From contig JADNRY010001277.1 in the NCBI GenBank assembly GCA_015501585.1, forward strand, positions 1 through 13,351: a stretch of 13,351 nucleotides of DNA, read 5' to 3'. Source of the DNA: Rhodocollybia butyracea. Lineage: Eukaryota > Basidiomycota > Agaricomycetes > Agaricales > Omphalotaceae. Shown here in pieces: positions 1 through 8,337 of the stretch (within the stretch, counting starts at the first letter, position 1; every line of letters starts with the position of its first letter). The notes beneath the pieces are model-generated. The model searched no databases. It had not been told where the DNA came from and saw only the letters and a list, made by a program, of their open reading frames with translations. The position numbers were made by a program, and so were the translations under genes.

Positions 1-337
1 AACTGCCACAGGAGACGTGAAAATTCCTGATGAAGCAGTTCATATTGCCTCTGCGATGCTATTTGCAGGTTTTCAAGGTGTTGTGGGCACAATGTGGTAT
101 GTAACTGCTGTTCTCCTGAAAGTTCCAAGATGATTACTCATATTTATTTGAAGGAGTATTGGGGATGAAGATGCCCCAGATATTGTTGATAGCTTTTATG
201 GATATCTGTTCAAAAATCGCTCAACACCAGATACCACAGAGGCTGCACAAGCTTTACATTTTGCGGTGAAGAAAATGCGCAAAGACAAGAAATGCTCATT
301 TGAGGACTGGGTTCCGTTTATTCACTTAGGACTTTGA
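1..337 (+). CDS. CHAT-domain protein, C-terminal end (5' partial)
   Basis: The reading frame is open from base 2 and gives TATGDVKIPDEAVHIASAML, then an A-G-F-Q-G-V-V-G-T-M-W stretch. An intron follows at 97-153 (57 nt, GTATGT...AAG). The second exon reads SIGDEDAPDIVDSFYGYLF and ends WVPFIHLGL-stop at 335-337. This is the end of the CHAT (caspase HetF associated with TPRs) peptidase-like fold: the D-E-A helix, the hydrophobic G-V-V-x-T-M-W strand and the final W-V-P-F-x-H. In this family the catalytic cysteine lies just before the TATGD segment, so it falls immediately left of the window and cannot be checked. Agaricomycete genomes carry many TPR-CHAT proteins whose function is mostly unknown. 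No frameshift or internal stop is seen in the part present. The family call is firm; the rest of the architecture is outside the window. Confidence 0.88.
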
Positions 338-584
338 TTAGTATTCTATAACTGGCTTGTTCATTCAAGTATTTTTTTTGGTCATAAGCTCAACCAACCC
401 CCGCTCCAAATAGGGAAGGATAATATCATATGCTGTTTGCGGCACAGCTCAATCTTGTTACATTAATGCTACTTTGTTCTTAATTTTCATTATGTTTTTG
501 CATCAAAGCACGTGGCAAGTAAGCGTAAGAATCGACCTTATGTATAGTGAATACCGAAAATCAGAGCCCTTTTGAGACAATGTG
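338..584. other. 3' flank of the CHAT gene
   Basis: AT-rich sequence between the CHAT stop codon and the left end of the transposon. I see no open frame, RNA gene or repeat in it. It presumably holds the CHAT 3' UTR. Confidence 0.5.
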
Positions 585-609
585 TATGGCACATATAGTG
601 TCAAATAAT
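585..609 (+). repeat. Left terminal inverted repeat
   Basis: Twenty-five bases identical to the reverse complement of 2242-2266. The next base differs (A against T). Preceded by the target duplication AATGTG. Confidence 0.85.
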
Positions 610-635
610 AAGCATAAATTTATACCAGTGGGCAG

Positions 636-930
636 TGCTTTTGCGGACCTAACTTCAATATTTTGAGCATCTTGGACACAAGTCAAGATACATATTGTGG
701 ACCTAAGTAAGACAAAGATTTTTGAGTAAAACTATGCTTTTGCGGACCTCACTTTTGCGGACCTCATTTTTTATTTTTGCGGACACCTCATTTTTATTTT
801 TTGCGGACCTCATTTTTGTGGACCTCACTTTTGCAGACCTCACTTTTGCAGACCTCACTTTGCAGACCTTACTTCTGTATACCTTACTTTTACGACCCTT
901 ACTTTTACGGACCTTTTGCCTGAGGTCTAG
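636..930 (+). repeat. Left subterminal repeat array (TTTTGCGGACCT, period near 15 bp)
   Basis: More than ten diverged copies of a motif close to CACTTTTGCGGACCT run in tandem. Because the period is a multiple of three, the plus strand translates into F-A-D-L-T pentads resembling pentapeptide-repeat protein. Several spacers break the frame (for example near 770-810), there is no plausible gene structure, and the same motif recurs inverted in the other arm. It is therefore best read as a non-coding transposon subterminal repeat. Confidence 0.7.
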
Positions 931-1515
931 TCAGCATATTTTAGTATGTTCTTCGGCTGACCGGCTGACCAACGCCGAATTAGCGCCCGGTCACATGGTA
1001 TCTTCATTGCCTCTCGGTTTCGTCTTCTCTTCAGTATGCCAGAGACTGGTGTAGTGACCGGCTTTGCTAGAGAGATTATGGGTCACCTGGAATATCCAGT
1101 AAATTGTGTGCTGACGATCCGATTGAACATGGTAAGGGCTCAGTCTGATGTTATCTGGTATTATAGTTTTGACACGTTTTGACGCGTTTTGTACATGTAT
1201 TGTTCGCGTTTTTTGATGTAGGAGTCTTTACATCGATGGAGAGGGTGTGCCTTGGCCACTGGAGCAAGACCGACGGCTAGACCTCACCCATTGCTGTACC
1301 ATGACCATGACTTTCTACCACTGCTTGTTCACTGTTTTCAGCTTGGCATACTTAATCAGTTGTTAATCAGTCTTCTGAAGGCACATATGGTACCGCTAAA
1401 AGTGCAGTGGATGTACATTCATCTTCATACATTAGCTAGATACTTTTAAGGGTTCAGCACTATAGCAAAAATACTTACTTTTGCTATAACAGTATATATC
1501 AGTGTCCCAGGCCCG

Positions 1516-1644
1516 GATCAGCAAAACCTGTATGCACGGGAAGCTGCTTTCCGGCACTGTACAGCGCGGGGGCCGCTGGGAGCCGATGGAACCGGCCTGT
1601 ACGGTGCCTGACAACGGCTCCAGCTTACCCATGTTTTGCTGATC
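1516..1644. repeat. Imperfect inverted repeat in the transposon core
   Basis: The ends GATCAGCAAAAC and GTTTTGCTGATC are exact complements. The similarity continues inward with gaps (GGCACTGTACAG against CTGTACGGTGCC), so about 129 bases can fold into one imperfect hairpin. The stretch is GC-rich compared with the arms. It could be a small nested foldback element or part of the host element's core. Confidence 0.6.
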
Positions 1645-1939
1645 GATTTGCTCACCTTCAAATGTAGCCTTGACACACTTGAGTAGCCCACTGGCATGGA
1701 ACTTAAGAATACGCAGAATTTAGTTTCACTGGTCATCATTGATATTCTAGGAATTGTGAATGAGCTCAGAATGAGCTTGTCAGAACTTATAGTAAGCGCC
1801 GATAACGCCTTTAACGCTGGAGGCGCCTAATCAGCAATCTAATCAACATTTGTCATCCATAGAACTTTGGACTTTGGACTTAATCTGTGTCCAACTTGAT
1901 AGAAAATAAGTATGTCTGACTTCGATGAGTTGTTTCCAA

Positions 1940-2240
1940 TTTGAGTCGATGAGATTTGAGTCCCTAAAACCTGGATCCCCAAAACTTGTGTCCACAAAAC
2001 CTGTGTCCGCAAAATGCATGTCCACAAAACACATGTCCACAAAACTCATTTCTGCAAAACTCCTAAAAGTTGTGTCCACAAATCTTATGCCTGACTTGAC
2101 CTTAGTTCAACCAGACATTTTGTTCAAGTTAGGTCCGCAAAACAGTTATCAAAAGCTAAAGTGTCCGTAAATGACTATTTACACTATTTTATGAAGTTAG
2201 GTCCGCAAAAGTGGTGCCGAAGGCTAAAGTGTCCGCAAAT
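1940..2240 (-). repeat. Right subterminal repeat array (inverted orientation)
   Basis: Copies of TTTTGYGGACAYR read on the minus strand, including one close match to CTTTTGCGGACCTAACTTCA shared with the left arm (638-657). Minus-strand translation gives F-V-D-M / F-A-D-T pentads. The mirror arrangement relative to 636-930 fits subterminal repeats of one element. Confidence 0.7.
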
Positions 2241-2241
2241 A

Positions 2242-2266
2242 ATTATTTGACACTATATGTGCCATA
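2242..2266 (-). repeat. Right terminal inverted repeat
   Basis: Mate of the repeat at 585-609, followed at once by AATGTG (2267-2272). Confidence 0.85.
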
Positions 2267-2499
2267 AATGTGTGACCCTAGATCTTGATGATAACTACAG
2301 TGTGATAAACCAAGGTCTGGAGACGTTGGATCAGGTTCAGCCGAGTCCAAAGAACCTGACCACTATCATCCGAGTTGCGGGTAAACCTCGAGGAAACTGG
2401 CAGCTGAAGGATATAAACATATCTAGCCTGGCAAGTTCTTCGAGGTAGAGAGAGCACTGTCATTGAAAAATATGCTATGAAGTCCTACAGCGAGTGGAT
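2267..2499. other. Intergenic, no supported gene
   Basis: Lies between the transposon and the tRNA. A 63-codon plus frame (2257-2448) starts inside the transposon terminus and matches nothing I recognise. I do not call it a gene. Confidence 0.4.
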
Positions 2500-2505
2500 A
2501 AAAAA
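2500..2505 (-). terminator. Pol III terminator of tRNA-Asp
   Basis: A run of six T on the minus strand, 24 bases downstream of the discriminator base of the tRNA gene. Confidence 0.65.
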
Positions 2506-2529
2506 CTCAAAGACAGACTAGACTGCTAT

Positions 2530-2629
2530 CACTCTGGCTGGGAGTCGAACCCAGCTTTCGCGCGGTATCAACAACATTCAAGAAAACTTTCATGACAGGT
2601 GCGTGTACTAGTCAATATACTACCAGAGA
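2530..2629 (-). tRNA. tRNA-Asp (GTC) with a 28-nt intron
   Basis: On the minus strand the cloverleaf is complete. The acceptor strand TCTCTGG (2629-2623) pairs with CCAGAGT (2537-2531), apart from a U-U at 1-72. The D stem is GTAT/GTAC. The anticodon stem CGCAC/GCGCG has one A-C mismatch. The loop is CTGTCAC with anticodon GTC (2596-2594). The T arm is perfect, CTGGG-TTCGACT-CCCAG, holding a consensus B box, and the discriminator is G73 as expected for Asp. The anticodon loop is interrupted after A37 by 28 bases (2592-2565), the standard site for eukaryotic tRNA introns. The A box is weaker than consensus (positions 15 and 19). A T6 terminator follows. Probably a real gene; the A-box and two stem mismatches leave room for early decay. 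Confidence 0.8.
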
Positions 2630-2686
2630 GACCTTAGTACATCGTAGTCGCACAATCGATTATGGTATAGAGAACGCTGTGGAAAT

Positions 2687-2885
2687 TTGAGTCACCAAGA
2701 GAAAAAGCTCGCAGCCTCTGAGGGATATCGATGTAATGAAGTACGTGACGACGATATATGGACAGTTTCGAGAACTCGTGAACTTGAGTCACCAAGAGAA
2801 AAAACTCACATCTTCTGAGGGACTCTGATATCGATGTAATGGCCATACACTGAAGTACGTGACGACGACATATGAACAGTCTCGA
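2687..2885. repeat. Tandem duplication, period about 97 bp
   Basis: Two direct copies start at 2687 and 2784 with TTGAGTCACCAAGAGAAAAA. They share CTGAGG, ATATCGATGTAATG and GAAGTACGTGACGACGA further on. The second copy has short insertions (near 2821 and 2840-2850). No coding frame is shared by the two copies. Confidence 0.7.
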
Positions 2886-3237
2886 TGTTGGATGACGAAA
2901 ACGGGGAGAAGTTGGAAAACTTTGAGAATCTGGAGCGGATCACTCCACTAGGGTCCAGAGGACATCATGCGAGTCGCAGACCGGAAGCTAGCAAACACGG
3001 TTGAAGCATTCGAACAATATTTATACATGCGAGTACAATGCTAAATTACAATCAAGTTCCCTGAAGAAGCGCACAAAGTGAAAGGATTGAGAAAATAGGT
3101 TGATTCTGTATCTGTCCATTCTGTGGTTCCACGTAACTTCTAGTTATAACAGTCCTCATTCACGGTCCTCAGCCCTCATCAACTGTCCTCATCAACGACC
3201 CTCGTCCACGCTCCCATCCACACTCACCCAAGAACAA
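2886..3237. other. Intergenic / 3' UTR of the sorting nexin gene
   Basis: No gene seen. The part from about 3150 to 3237 is pyrimidine-rich on the plus strand, with loose repeats of GTCCTCATCA. It lies directly downstream of the minus-strand sorting nexin stop codon, so it probably includes that gene's 3' UTR. Confidence 0.45.
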
Positions 3238-5881
3238 TCACCAAAACAAATTCCCAAACACACTCCCCCTTCCATCCTTATACCCTCCCCCAAGTAAACT
3301 CCCAACAGCAACACTAACAGGCCTCATCGGCGTCGAGTCAAACACGTGCGGACAGGGCTGAAGCAACGGCGTCGGAGTTAACCGCGGTGCTGATAACTCG
3401 CGTTCGTAGATCGACGGCTGGCGTGGTGCGGAAGAAAGTATCGAAGAAGGCGATTTCAAGAGGAGAAGCTTGAGATGAAGATGGGACACGGGGCGTCTGA
3501 GAATGGCAAGGAAGTAGCAAGTGGTACATTGATGTCGAACGAAGCTCGGGCTGCTTGGAGCCGGGTTAGAATCTAGTAATGATCAGTATCAAGCCAGGAA
3601 ATCGGATAGACATAGTTCACGCCAATCGACTTGCCTGTTGATAAAGCCTAATCTCACCATCCAGATGATCCTTTGCCAAAATCGCGAAATCTTCGACCTT
3701 CTGAGCATGATACGTCTCCATCTCTGCCATAGTCGTGTTAAGCACCGTTTCACATCGGGAAGCTAGTTCATCGTCCGTCTATGAGAACAGTCAGGTTAGA
3801 GGTCTTCGGAGTAAATGACCAAACACACGTACATTGCCCTCCCGACCAGCTTCTCGATATCTGGTAAGAGTCGATCTATGAGTGCTCACAACACCTTCAT
3901 ATGTCGGTGAAGGATGGGCAACACTTTCAACGATTCATGCGTCGCAAGTTGCGTCCGGCGAGCCTAGAAAGAAAACGAAAGCAACGTCAACATTGACACA
4001 AAATACGCATGGAGGATAGAGAACTTACATGATCATCGTACAAATCTGCAACAATCTGTAAGGTCTCCGCGGTCTTCTGCAGCGCCTTCGTCAAGGTCAA
4101 ACATTCCCTACACCCTTCTCTCCAACACCATGCTCCGTCCGCGTTCATACATCCCTTCCCCTTATATCTAAGCTTCGATTTCTGCCCATTCGATAAGCCA
4201 GAGCCGGATGCCGTGGGTGAAACTTCTTCCTCGTCCTCGTTCCTCTTCCATAATTCCACGGATGTGAGGCGATTGACCAGAGGACGCAAGAGGTTTAGAG
4301 GTGATGAGGATATGAGAGAGTAGGATAGTAGACGTTCGGCTTTCGACATTTCTGTCAATATAATGATATGGTTAGTATATGTGACTAAGAAGAGAAATAG
4401 GATCTCACCAATTCTAGCTTCCCTAACACGCCCAAATATTGCCCTCAAACCTTGCACGCTTTCCCAACTGCTTTCGTGTGCTCCGCAAAGCGCTCTACGG
4501 CCTCCTCGGCGTCTTCGATGTCAAGATTGAACGCCGGATGAAAGACTTGCGCGTAGAATGAGGTCCAGCAGGTGCTTGTGCGAGATGGAAAGGAGCCAGA
4601 CGTTTCCATTCCTAGTGAAGGAGATTGTAGTCAGCCACCCCGCAAACAGTAATGAAGTTCACGCTACTTACTGAATCGCTCTCGCAGCTCAAAAACCATG
4701 TCACGACTTCTGCATATCTAGCGATTGGATGCCTGACGACTCTGCCTATGTATCGTTCAAGGTCTCCTCTCCTAGCTTCAACGAAAATCATCACTGAACC
4801 TTCCAGCATACTGCTTCTCCGGAAGCGGAGGCAGAGCGATTCCTGGAAGCCTACGAGAGAGCGCAGTGTGAAGAATGACGAAATGGGAGAAGCGACGCTG
4901 GACGTGATGCGTGTGGGCGATGGAGGTGGCGAAGAAGAGTCGGAATGTGGAGCATTGAATAGCGAGGTGACGTTGTACACAGTATAAGCGCCAGAAAGTA
5001 TCGAAGTTCGTTTAGAGGGCGAATGAACGATGACTTTGAAACAAGGGAAGTTTGGATTTCCAAGCATGCCCAGCATCGACAAAATGACGATCAGCTGAGG
5101 ACGTATTTATACCAGAAGCGTGTTCCTCAGCTTCAACAAGCTCTGGATCAATACTTTCTTCGTCTTCAGAAGATGAAATCTTTTCATGACTTGGCCAGAC
5201 GCTTTCGCCGAAATGTGTAGTCGCGGTGATGACTGTATCTGCAGCTTTGCCCTTTAGAACCCATTCTTCTGCTCCGCTGGTAACGAAATTCGAAAATCTA
5301 TTCAGGCTTTTCCCGCCTAGAAGACTTTGTTTGAAACTCGGGAACATCCATTCACCAGTATGTTGGGCATGATAGGTGCCGAGGAAGTATTTCCGACAGA
5401 ATTTCTGGGCGTTATTGAGCCTGAAGATGGTGCCCTCTCCCGTCTAGATTGTGTTGATGCATCTGCCTCGAAGGTGGAAGTAAAAATCTGATGTAAACTG
5501 ATAGTTTCTTCAGCGCCTTGTCAAAGCGATTAGCAAACGACGCACTGTGAGATAAGATCTCGGTAATAAGCCCATTTCGCCTTGTACATCGCTGACTAGA
5601 CTCCAGCCATCGGCGAGTTCTTCTTTGACCACTTGAAGCTCATCACCGGCGCGAACTGTGAGCTCGCGAAACTCGGCTTTTCCGTCAAAGTCATACAATG
5701 CTCTCGCTGGTCTTCGATTGGTCTCCAGTGGTTGTTCTTCGTCGGACAGCTCGATTCGGTGGAATGCTGATGTAAAGTCCATGCTGTAGAAGCATTGATA
5801 CCAGCGTCGAATTCAACGGCAGAATAAGGGCGATTTGCGCCAGACGAAACTGGACTTTGTAGATCGTGGAAGAGTCGCCAT
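3238..5881 (-). pseudogene. SH3-PX-BAR sorting nexin (SNX9-like), frame broken by about ten single-base indels
   Basis: Order on the minus strand: an SH3 domain (5711-5547; ARALYDF, ELTVRAGDE, ADGWSLV, GLLPRSYLT), a Ser/Pro-rich linker, FPSFKQSLLGGKSLNRFSNF (about 5345-5285), a PX domain (about 5080-4680; QRRFSHF, LPPLPEKQYAGRF, EARRGDLERYIGRVVRHP), a BAR-like helical region (about 4560-3570; EAVERFAEHTKAVGK, LQKTAETLQIVADLYDDH, RCETVLNTTMAEMETYH) and a tail with RQPSIYEREL...CPHVFDS ending GSVFGNLFW-stop at 3238-3240. Introns with good signals: 5545-5498, 4671-4612, 4408-4352, 4028-3964, 3832-3779 and a GC-AG intron 3634-3573. Proteins of this class bind phosphoinositides and curve endosomal or plasma membranes, linking them to actin and endocytosis. 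The start is ATG 5881 (MATLPRS...) or ATG 5782 (MDFTSAF...). Frame breaks fall near 5830, 5484, 5360, 5040, 4903, 4785, 4557, 4458, 3926, 3492 and 3436. Identity is firm; whether it is a pseudogene or carries sequence errors is open. Confidence 0.85.
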
Positions 5882-6239
5882 GATGGAAGGTCATGAAAGA
5901 GATACTAAATAGGAGTTCTCTCAGCTGTCAGCGTGTCCATGTCAAACTTGCAAACTTGATTCCGCCTGTAAGTCGCGATCGGAATCGTCTACAAAGCCTG
6001 CAGCTGAGTTGCTGGTATTAAATTTGCCAAATAACAGTCAAGGACAAGTGAAAGAGGCTAGTATAAAGCGCTCGCTCTTCCGAGCTTCTGATCAACCGGC
6101 AATCAATTGGCCGAGTCTGCACCAGCGAGTCCCAGCGCATCAAACGACAATGGTCTTGGGCTAGGGTACATAGATGCAGTGTGTCGGTGCTGTATGGTGA
6201 GGATTCCAGGAGATTATTATTACATTGAGCGTATGAGGT
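5882..6239. other. Upstream region of the sorting nexin gene
   Basis: No gene seen. It presumably contains the minus-strand promoter of the sorting nexin. The short plus frame around 6107-6307 has no ATG start and no recognisable content, and its end overlaps the repeat-derived segment that starts near 6240. Confidence 0.4.
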
Positions 6240-6687
6240 TGCTATCTCATGAACTTATGGCGCGATATCGGATAAGGTTCCAGCGACGAACGTATGCAAA
6301 GTTGTGATTTACTGGGACGGATAGAACAGTTACCAATAGATAGACCTGGCAAAAAGCTGAATGCTGCCGGCGTCCTTCATCATTTACCATACGGAATATA
6401 TACGACGAACAAAACTGACAGTGGATCCTATACGTACCTTTCTGCATGGGTTGATTATGTAGCTACGTATACAGTAACACTAGTCCAATTCCGACTCACA
6501 TGTACTTACAGCCGATCAACAAGATGCACGGTCGAGAAATGTGGTCCAGTTCCTAGTGTACAAAGCTTGCTGACCCACGCAAGCGACGCATTGTTTCCAA
6601 AATATGGCCTTGGTTAAGTAGCGCCGGCTGTATCTGGTCATTGATAATGAACAGCGGATTGGGATGGTATTGAAGTTGTACATCTAA
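6240..6687. repeat. Decayed third copy of the A-B-P-C unit (A tail joined to C)
   Basis: Bases 6275-6345 match the end of segment A in the other copies (CGACG, ATGCAAAGTTG, GGACRGATAGA, ACAGTTACC; compare 8947-9000 and 11303-11350). From about 6376 the sequence matches segment C (compare 10336-10647), up to GGATTGGGATGG and the element insertion point. Segments B and P are absent, so this copy has suffered an internal deletion of roughly 1.3 kb relative to the others. Confidence 0.65.
6408..6617 (+). CDS. Conserved C segment, copy 0 (last coding segment of an unknown protein)
   Basis: Seventy codons including the stop, starting NKTDSGSYTY and ending in TRCTVEKCGPV...LLTHASDALFPKYGLG-stop. 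I do not recognise it. It pairs with 10372-10572: the frame and the stop codon are shared, and length differences inside the segment add up to multiples of three. Over the aligned codons, base differences fall mostly at third positions (about 13 of 23 by eye), which favours plus-strand coding. It has two cysteines in CTVEKC and one just upstream. No start can be assigned: the frame runs back to an ATG at 6294, but that lies in A-derived sequence not homologous to the upstream part of the other copy. Possibly a terminal exon, or a relic of one. Confidence 0.4.
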   Translation, partial: NKTDSGSYTYLSAWVDYVATYTVTLVQFRLTCTYSRSTRCTVEKCGPVPSVQSLLTHASDALFPKYGLG

Positions 6688-6798
6688 CACCGGGGGCAAG
6701 GACCGGCGCAGTTGATTTCCCACTGCCATTAACGCAGTGGTCAATGCAGGGGGTAACCAGTCGATTTTGTGATGTCATTCTATTGAAACAGAGTTCCG
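6688..6798 (+). repeat. Left TIR of the PIF/Harbinger-like element
   Basis: Pairs with 8222-8337. The first 47 bases are identical; the match continues with gaps to GATGTCATTCTATTGAAAC and GAGTTCCG. Confidence 0.75.
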
Positions 6799-7339
6799 GC
6801 CGGCGGCAAGTGAATAAATGATTGATGCCTGATGGACCTTCCCCCTTGCAGCGTTATAGTTAAGTGATCCTGGAGTTCAAGCCTGGTCAAGTGCACTTCT
6901 ACTTCTGACTTATTTTTCGCTCCGAGGGATAGTGCTAATATTTACCAGACTAGAACCAAGAAGTCACAATACTAAGTGCTTGGCCTACATAGCAATCATC
7001 TGCACAAACTGGCAAGAGTTGGGCAAGAGCATGAACAGGGAGCAGCCACTTGACAAATTAGAAGCACCAATCTATGGCAGGGTCTCAGAGGGTGATTGGT
7101 TCCATGATACTTTATTCCTTGCATGCTAATTATCTGACAATTTGCTATTGATAGAATTTGATACCATTGAGATGTTGTCAAAATTTGTCAAAATATCATA
7201 GGTCAGCCAAATGCTGAAATACTACTATTACTCTCAATTCTGTGCAGCTCATTGCTGTACTGCTTAGACAGTGTGGTGATAGGGCTGAGTGGCACAATCA
7301 TGATGGTAAACAGCAAACATCGGACATCATTTACTTATA

Positions 7340-7716
7340 CATCAGGAAAAGCTGTTTTTGCCTAGGTGACCCCAGAGTGGCCTAAAGCAAACTAGGTGAC
7401 CTATGAATCCTATGGCATCCTAGGAATTTGGGCTCGTCCCTTGCCAGTCAAGGCTCTTGAGGATTCCCTAGGGTATCTAGGCAACCAGGCAGCCTAGGTC
7501 TGCCCAGGTTTGCCCAGGTGTTCCAGGTGTACACCCAGGAGCACCTGGGCAAACCTGGGCAAACCTAGGCTTGTATGCCTAGATATAGGGAATCCTCAAG
7601 AGCCTTGACTGGCAAGGGACGAGCCCAAATTCCTAGGATGCCATAGGATTCATAGGTCACCTAGTTTGCTTTAGGCCACTCTGGGGTCACCTAGGCAAAA
7701 ATGGCTTTTCCTGATG
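7340..7716. mobile_element. Nested 377-bp hairpin MITE with TA flanks
   Basis: A near-perfect palindrome. The outer 13 bases CATCAGGAAAAGC pair with their complement, two mismatches follow, then 116 bases (7355-7470) match the right arm without a difference. The inner parts (GCCTAGGT, TGCCCAGGTTTGCCCAGGTG) pair imperfectly down to a centre near 7530. Both ends are bordered by TATA, so a TA target duplication as in Tc1/mariner-type MITEs fits. Because TA is itself palindromic, this cannot be told apart from a slightly longer repeat. No coding capacity. CCTAGGT-type motifs recur many times in both arms. Confidence 0.78.
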
Positions 7717-8221
7717 TATACTACTTACTGTAAGCTCATTATATTGGGCTGATACTAGATCTGGCATATTTGGGGTGCTGGGGACTGCTACAAATGATTA
7801 GCTGTATTTTTACATTAGTGATGAAGCCCCTGGGCTACATCCCCTCTTGGGTGATTGAAATGACAGAAAAAAAACATTTATTGACATGAATAAATCAGTA
7901 AAATTTCAGGAAAATTTCTGCCTGGCTACGTATTGTATTTAGAAATATGTTGTTCACCTAAAGTTAAAGAGTATGCTTCCTTGTTCATGTGGTAAATATA
8001 AGGCAACACCGGAACCAGGTAATTGGTTGTGCGAAAGATTTAGGCGCTATAATGCCGCATCTGAGTCTGGCCGCAGGACTGACATTCAAAACCCAGCATG
8101 TCTGGCATCCATTGAGCACTGCTTGGCTCAACAGTAGATGTAGACACATTATCTGTATCTTTTAAGCCCGAAATTTGCATGCATAGTACAAAGAATAACA
8201 AAGATCAATCACCCGGAAGGC

Positions 8222-8337
8222 TCGGAACTCCGTTTCAATAGAATGACATCATAGCAAAAACAACTGCGTTGCCCCCTGCGTTGCCCACTACGTTAATGGC
8301 AGTGGGAAATCAACTGCGCCGGTCCTTGCCCCCGGTG
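8222..8337 (-). repeat. Right TIR of the PIF/Harbinger-like element
   Basis: Reverse complement of the left end. It contains two copies of CTGCGTTGCC (8264-8285) that are blurred in the left TIR. Confidence 0.75.

Larger units (their letters stand above)
585..2266. mobile_element. Non-autonomous TIR DNA transposon with subterminal repeats
   Basis: The two ends are perfect 25-bp inverted repeats (585-609 and 2242-2266), starting TATGGCACATATAGTGTC on the left and ending with its complement on the right. They are flanked by a 6-bp direct duplication AATGTG (579-584 and 2267-2272). Inside each arm is a dense set of subterminal repeats, consensus TTTTGYGGACMT with a spacing near 15 bp, at about 636-930 and, in inverted orientation, 1940-2240. 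The core (about 1070-1800) is more GC-rich and contains an imperfect inverted repeat. No transposase frame is present, so the element would need a transposase in trans. Many TIR superfamilies carry subterminal repeats as transposase binding sites. The 6-bp duplication does not decide the superfamily. Confidence 0.8.
6688..8337. mobile_element. Non-autonomous PIF/Harbinger-like element
   Basis: Long terminal inverted repeats at 6688-6798 and 8222-8337. The outer 47 bases are identical, starting CACCGGGGGCAAGGACC, and the inner part is diverged. It is flanked by TAA on both sides (6685-6687 and 8338-8340), the 3-bp TWA-type target duplication known for PIF/Harbinger. The paralogous junction at 10640-10655 reads straight through (GTTGTAAAGTCTTGAG) with a single TAA and no insert, which is an empty site. 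No transposase or Myb-like frame is present. A separate hairpin element is nested inside at 7340-7716. Confidence 0.78.

Noticed and set aside
636..930. Short regular repeats as a possible CRISPR array
   Set aside because: The unit is about 15 bp with no unique spacers of constant length, in a eukaryotic intron-bearing context, inside a TIR element.
722..1054. Plus-strand frame with F-A-D-L-T repeats, resembling a pentapeptide-repeat protein
   Set aside because: It is the translation of transposon subterminal repeats. The frame breaks between units, it has no supported gene structure, and the mirror array occurs in the other arm.
1843..2079. Minus-strand frame with F-V-D-M / F-A-D-T pentads
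   Set aside because: Same subterminal repeats in inverted orientation inside the transposon's right arm.
2257..2448. 63-codon plus-strand frame starting MCHKCVTLDLDD
   Set aside because: Its first codons lie in the transposon terminus and target duplication; no homology recognised.
4652..4987. 111-codon plus-strand frame
   Set aside because: Antisense shadow of the PX domain exon of the sorting nexin gene.
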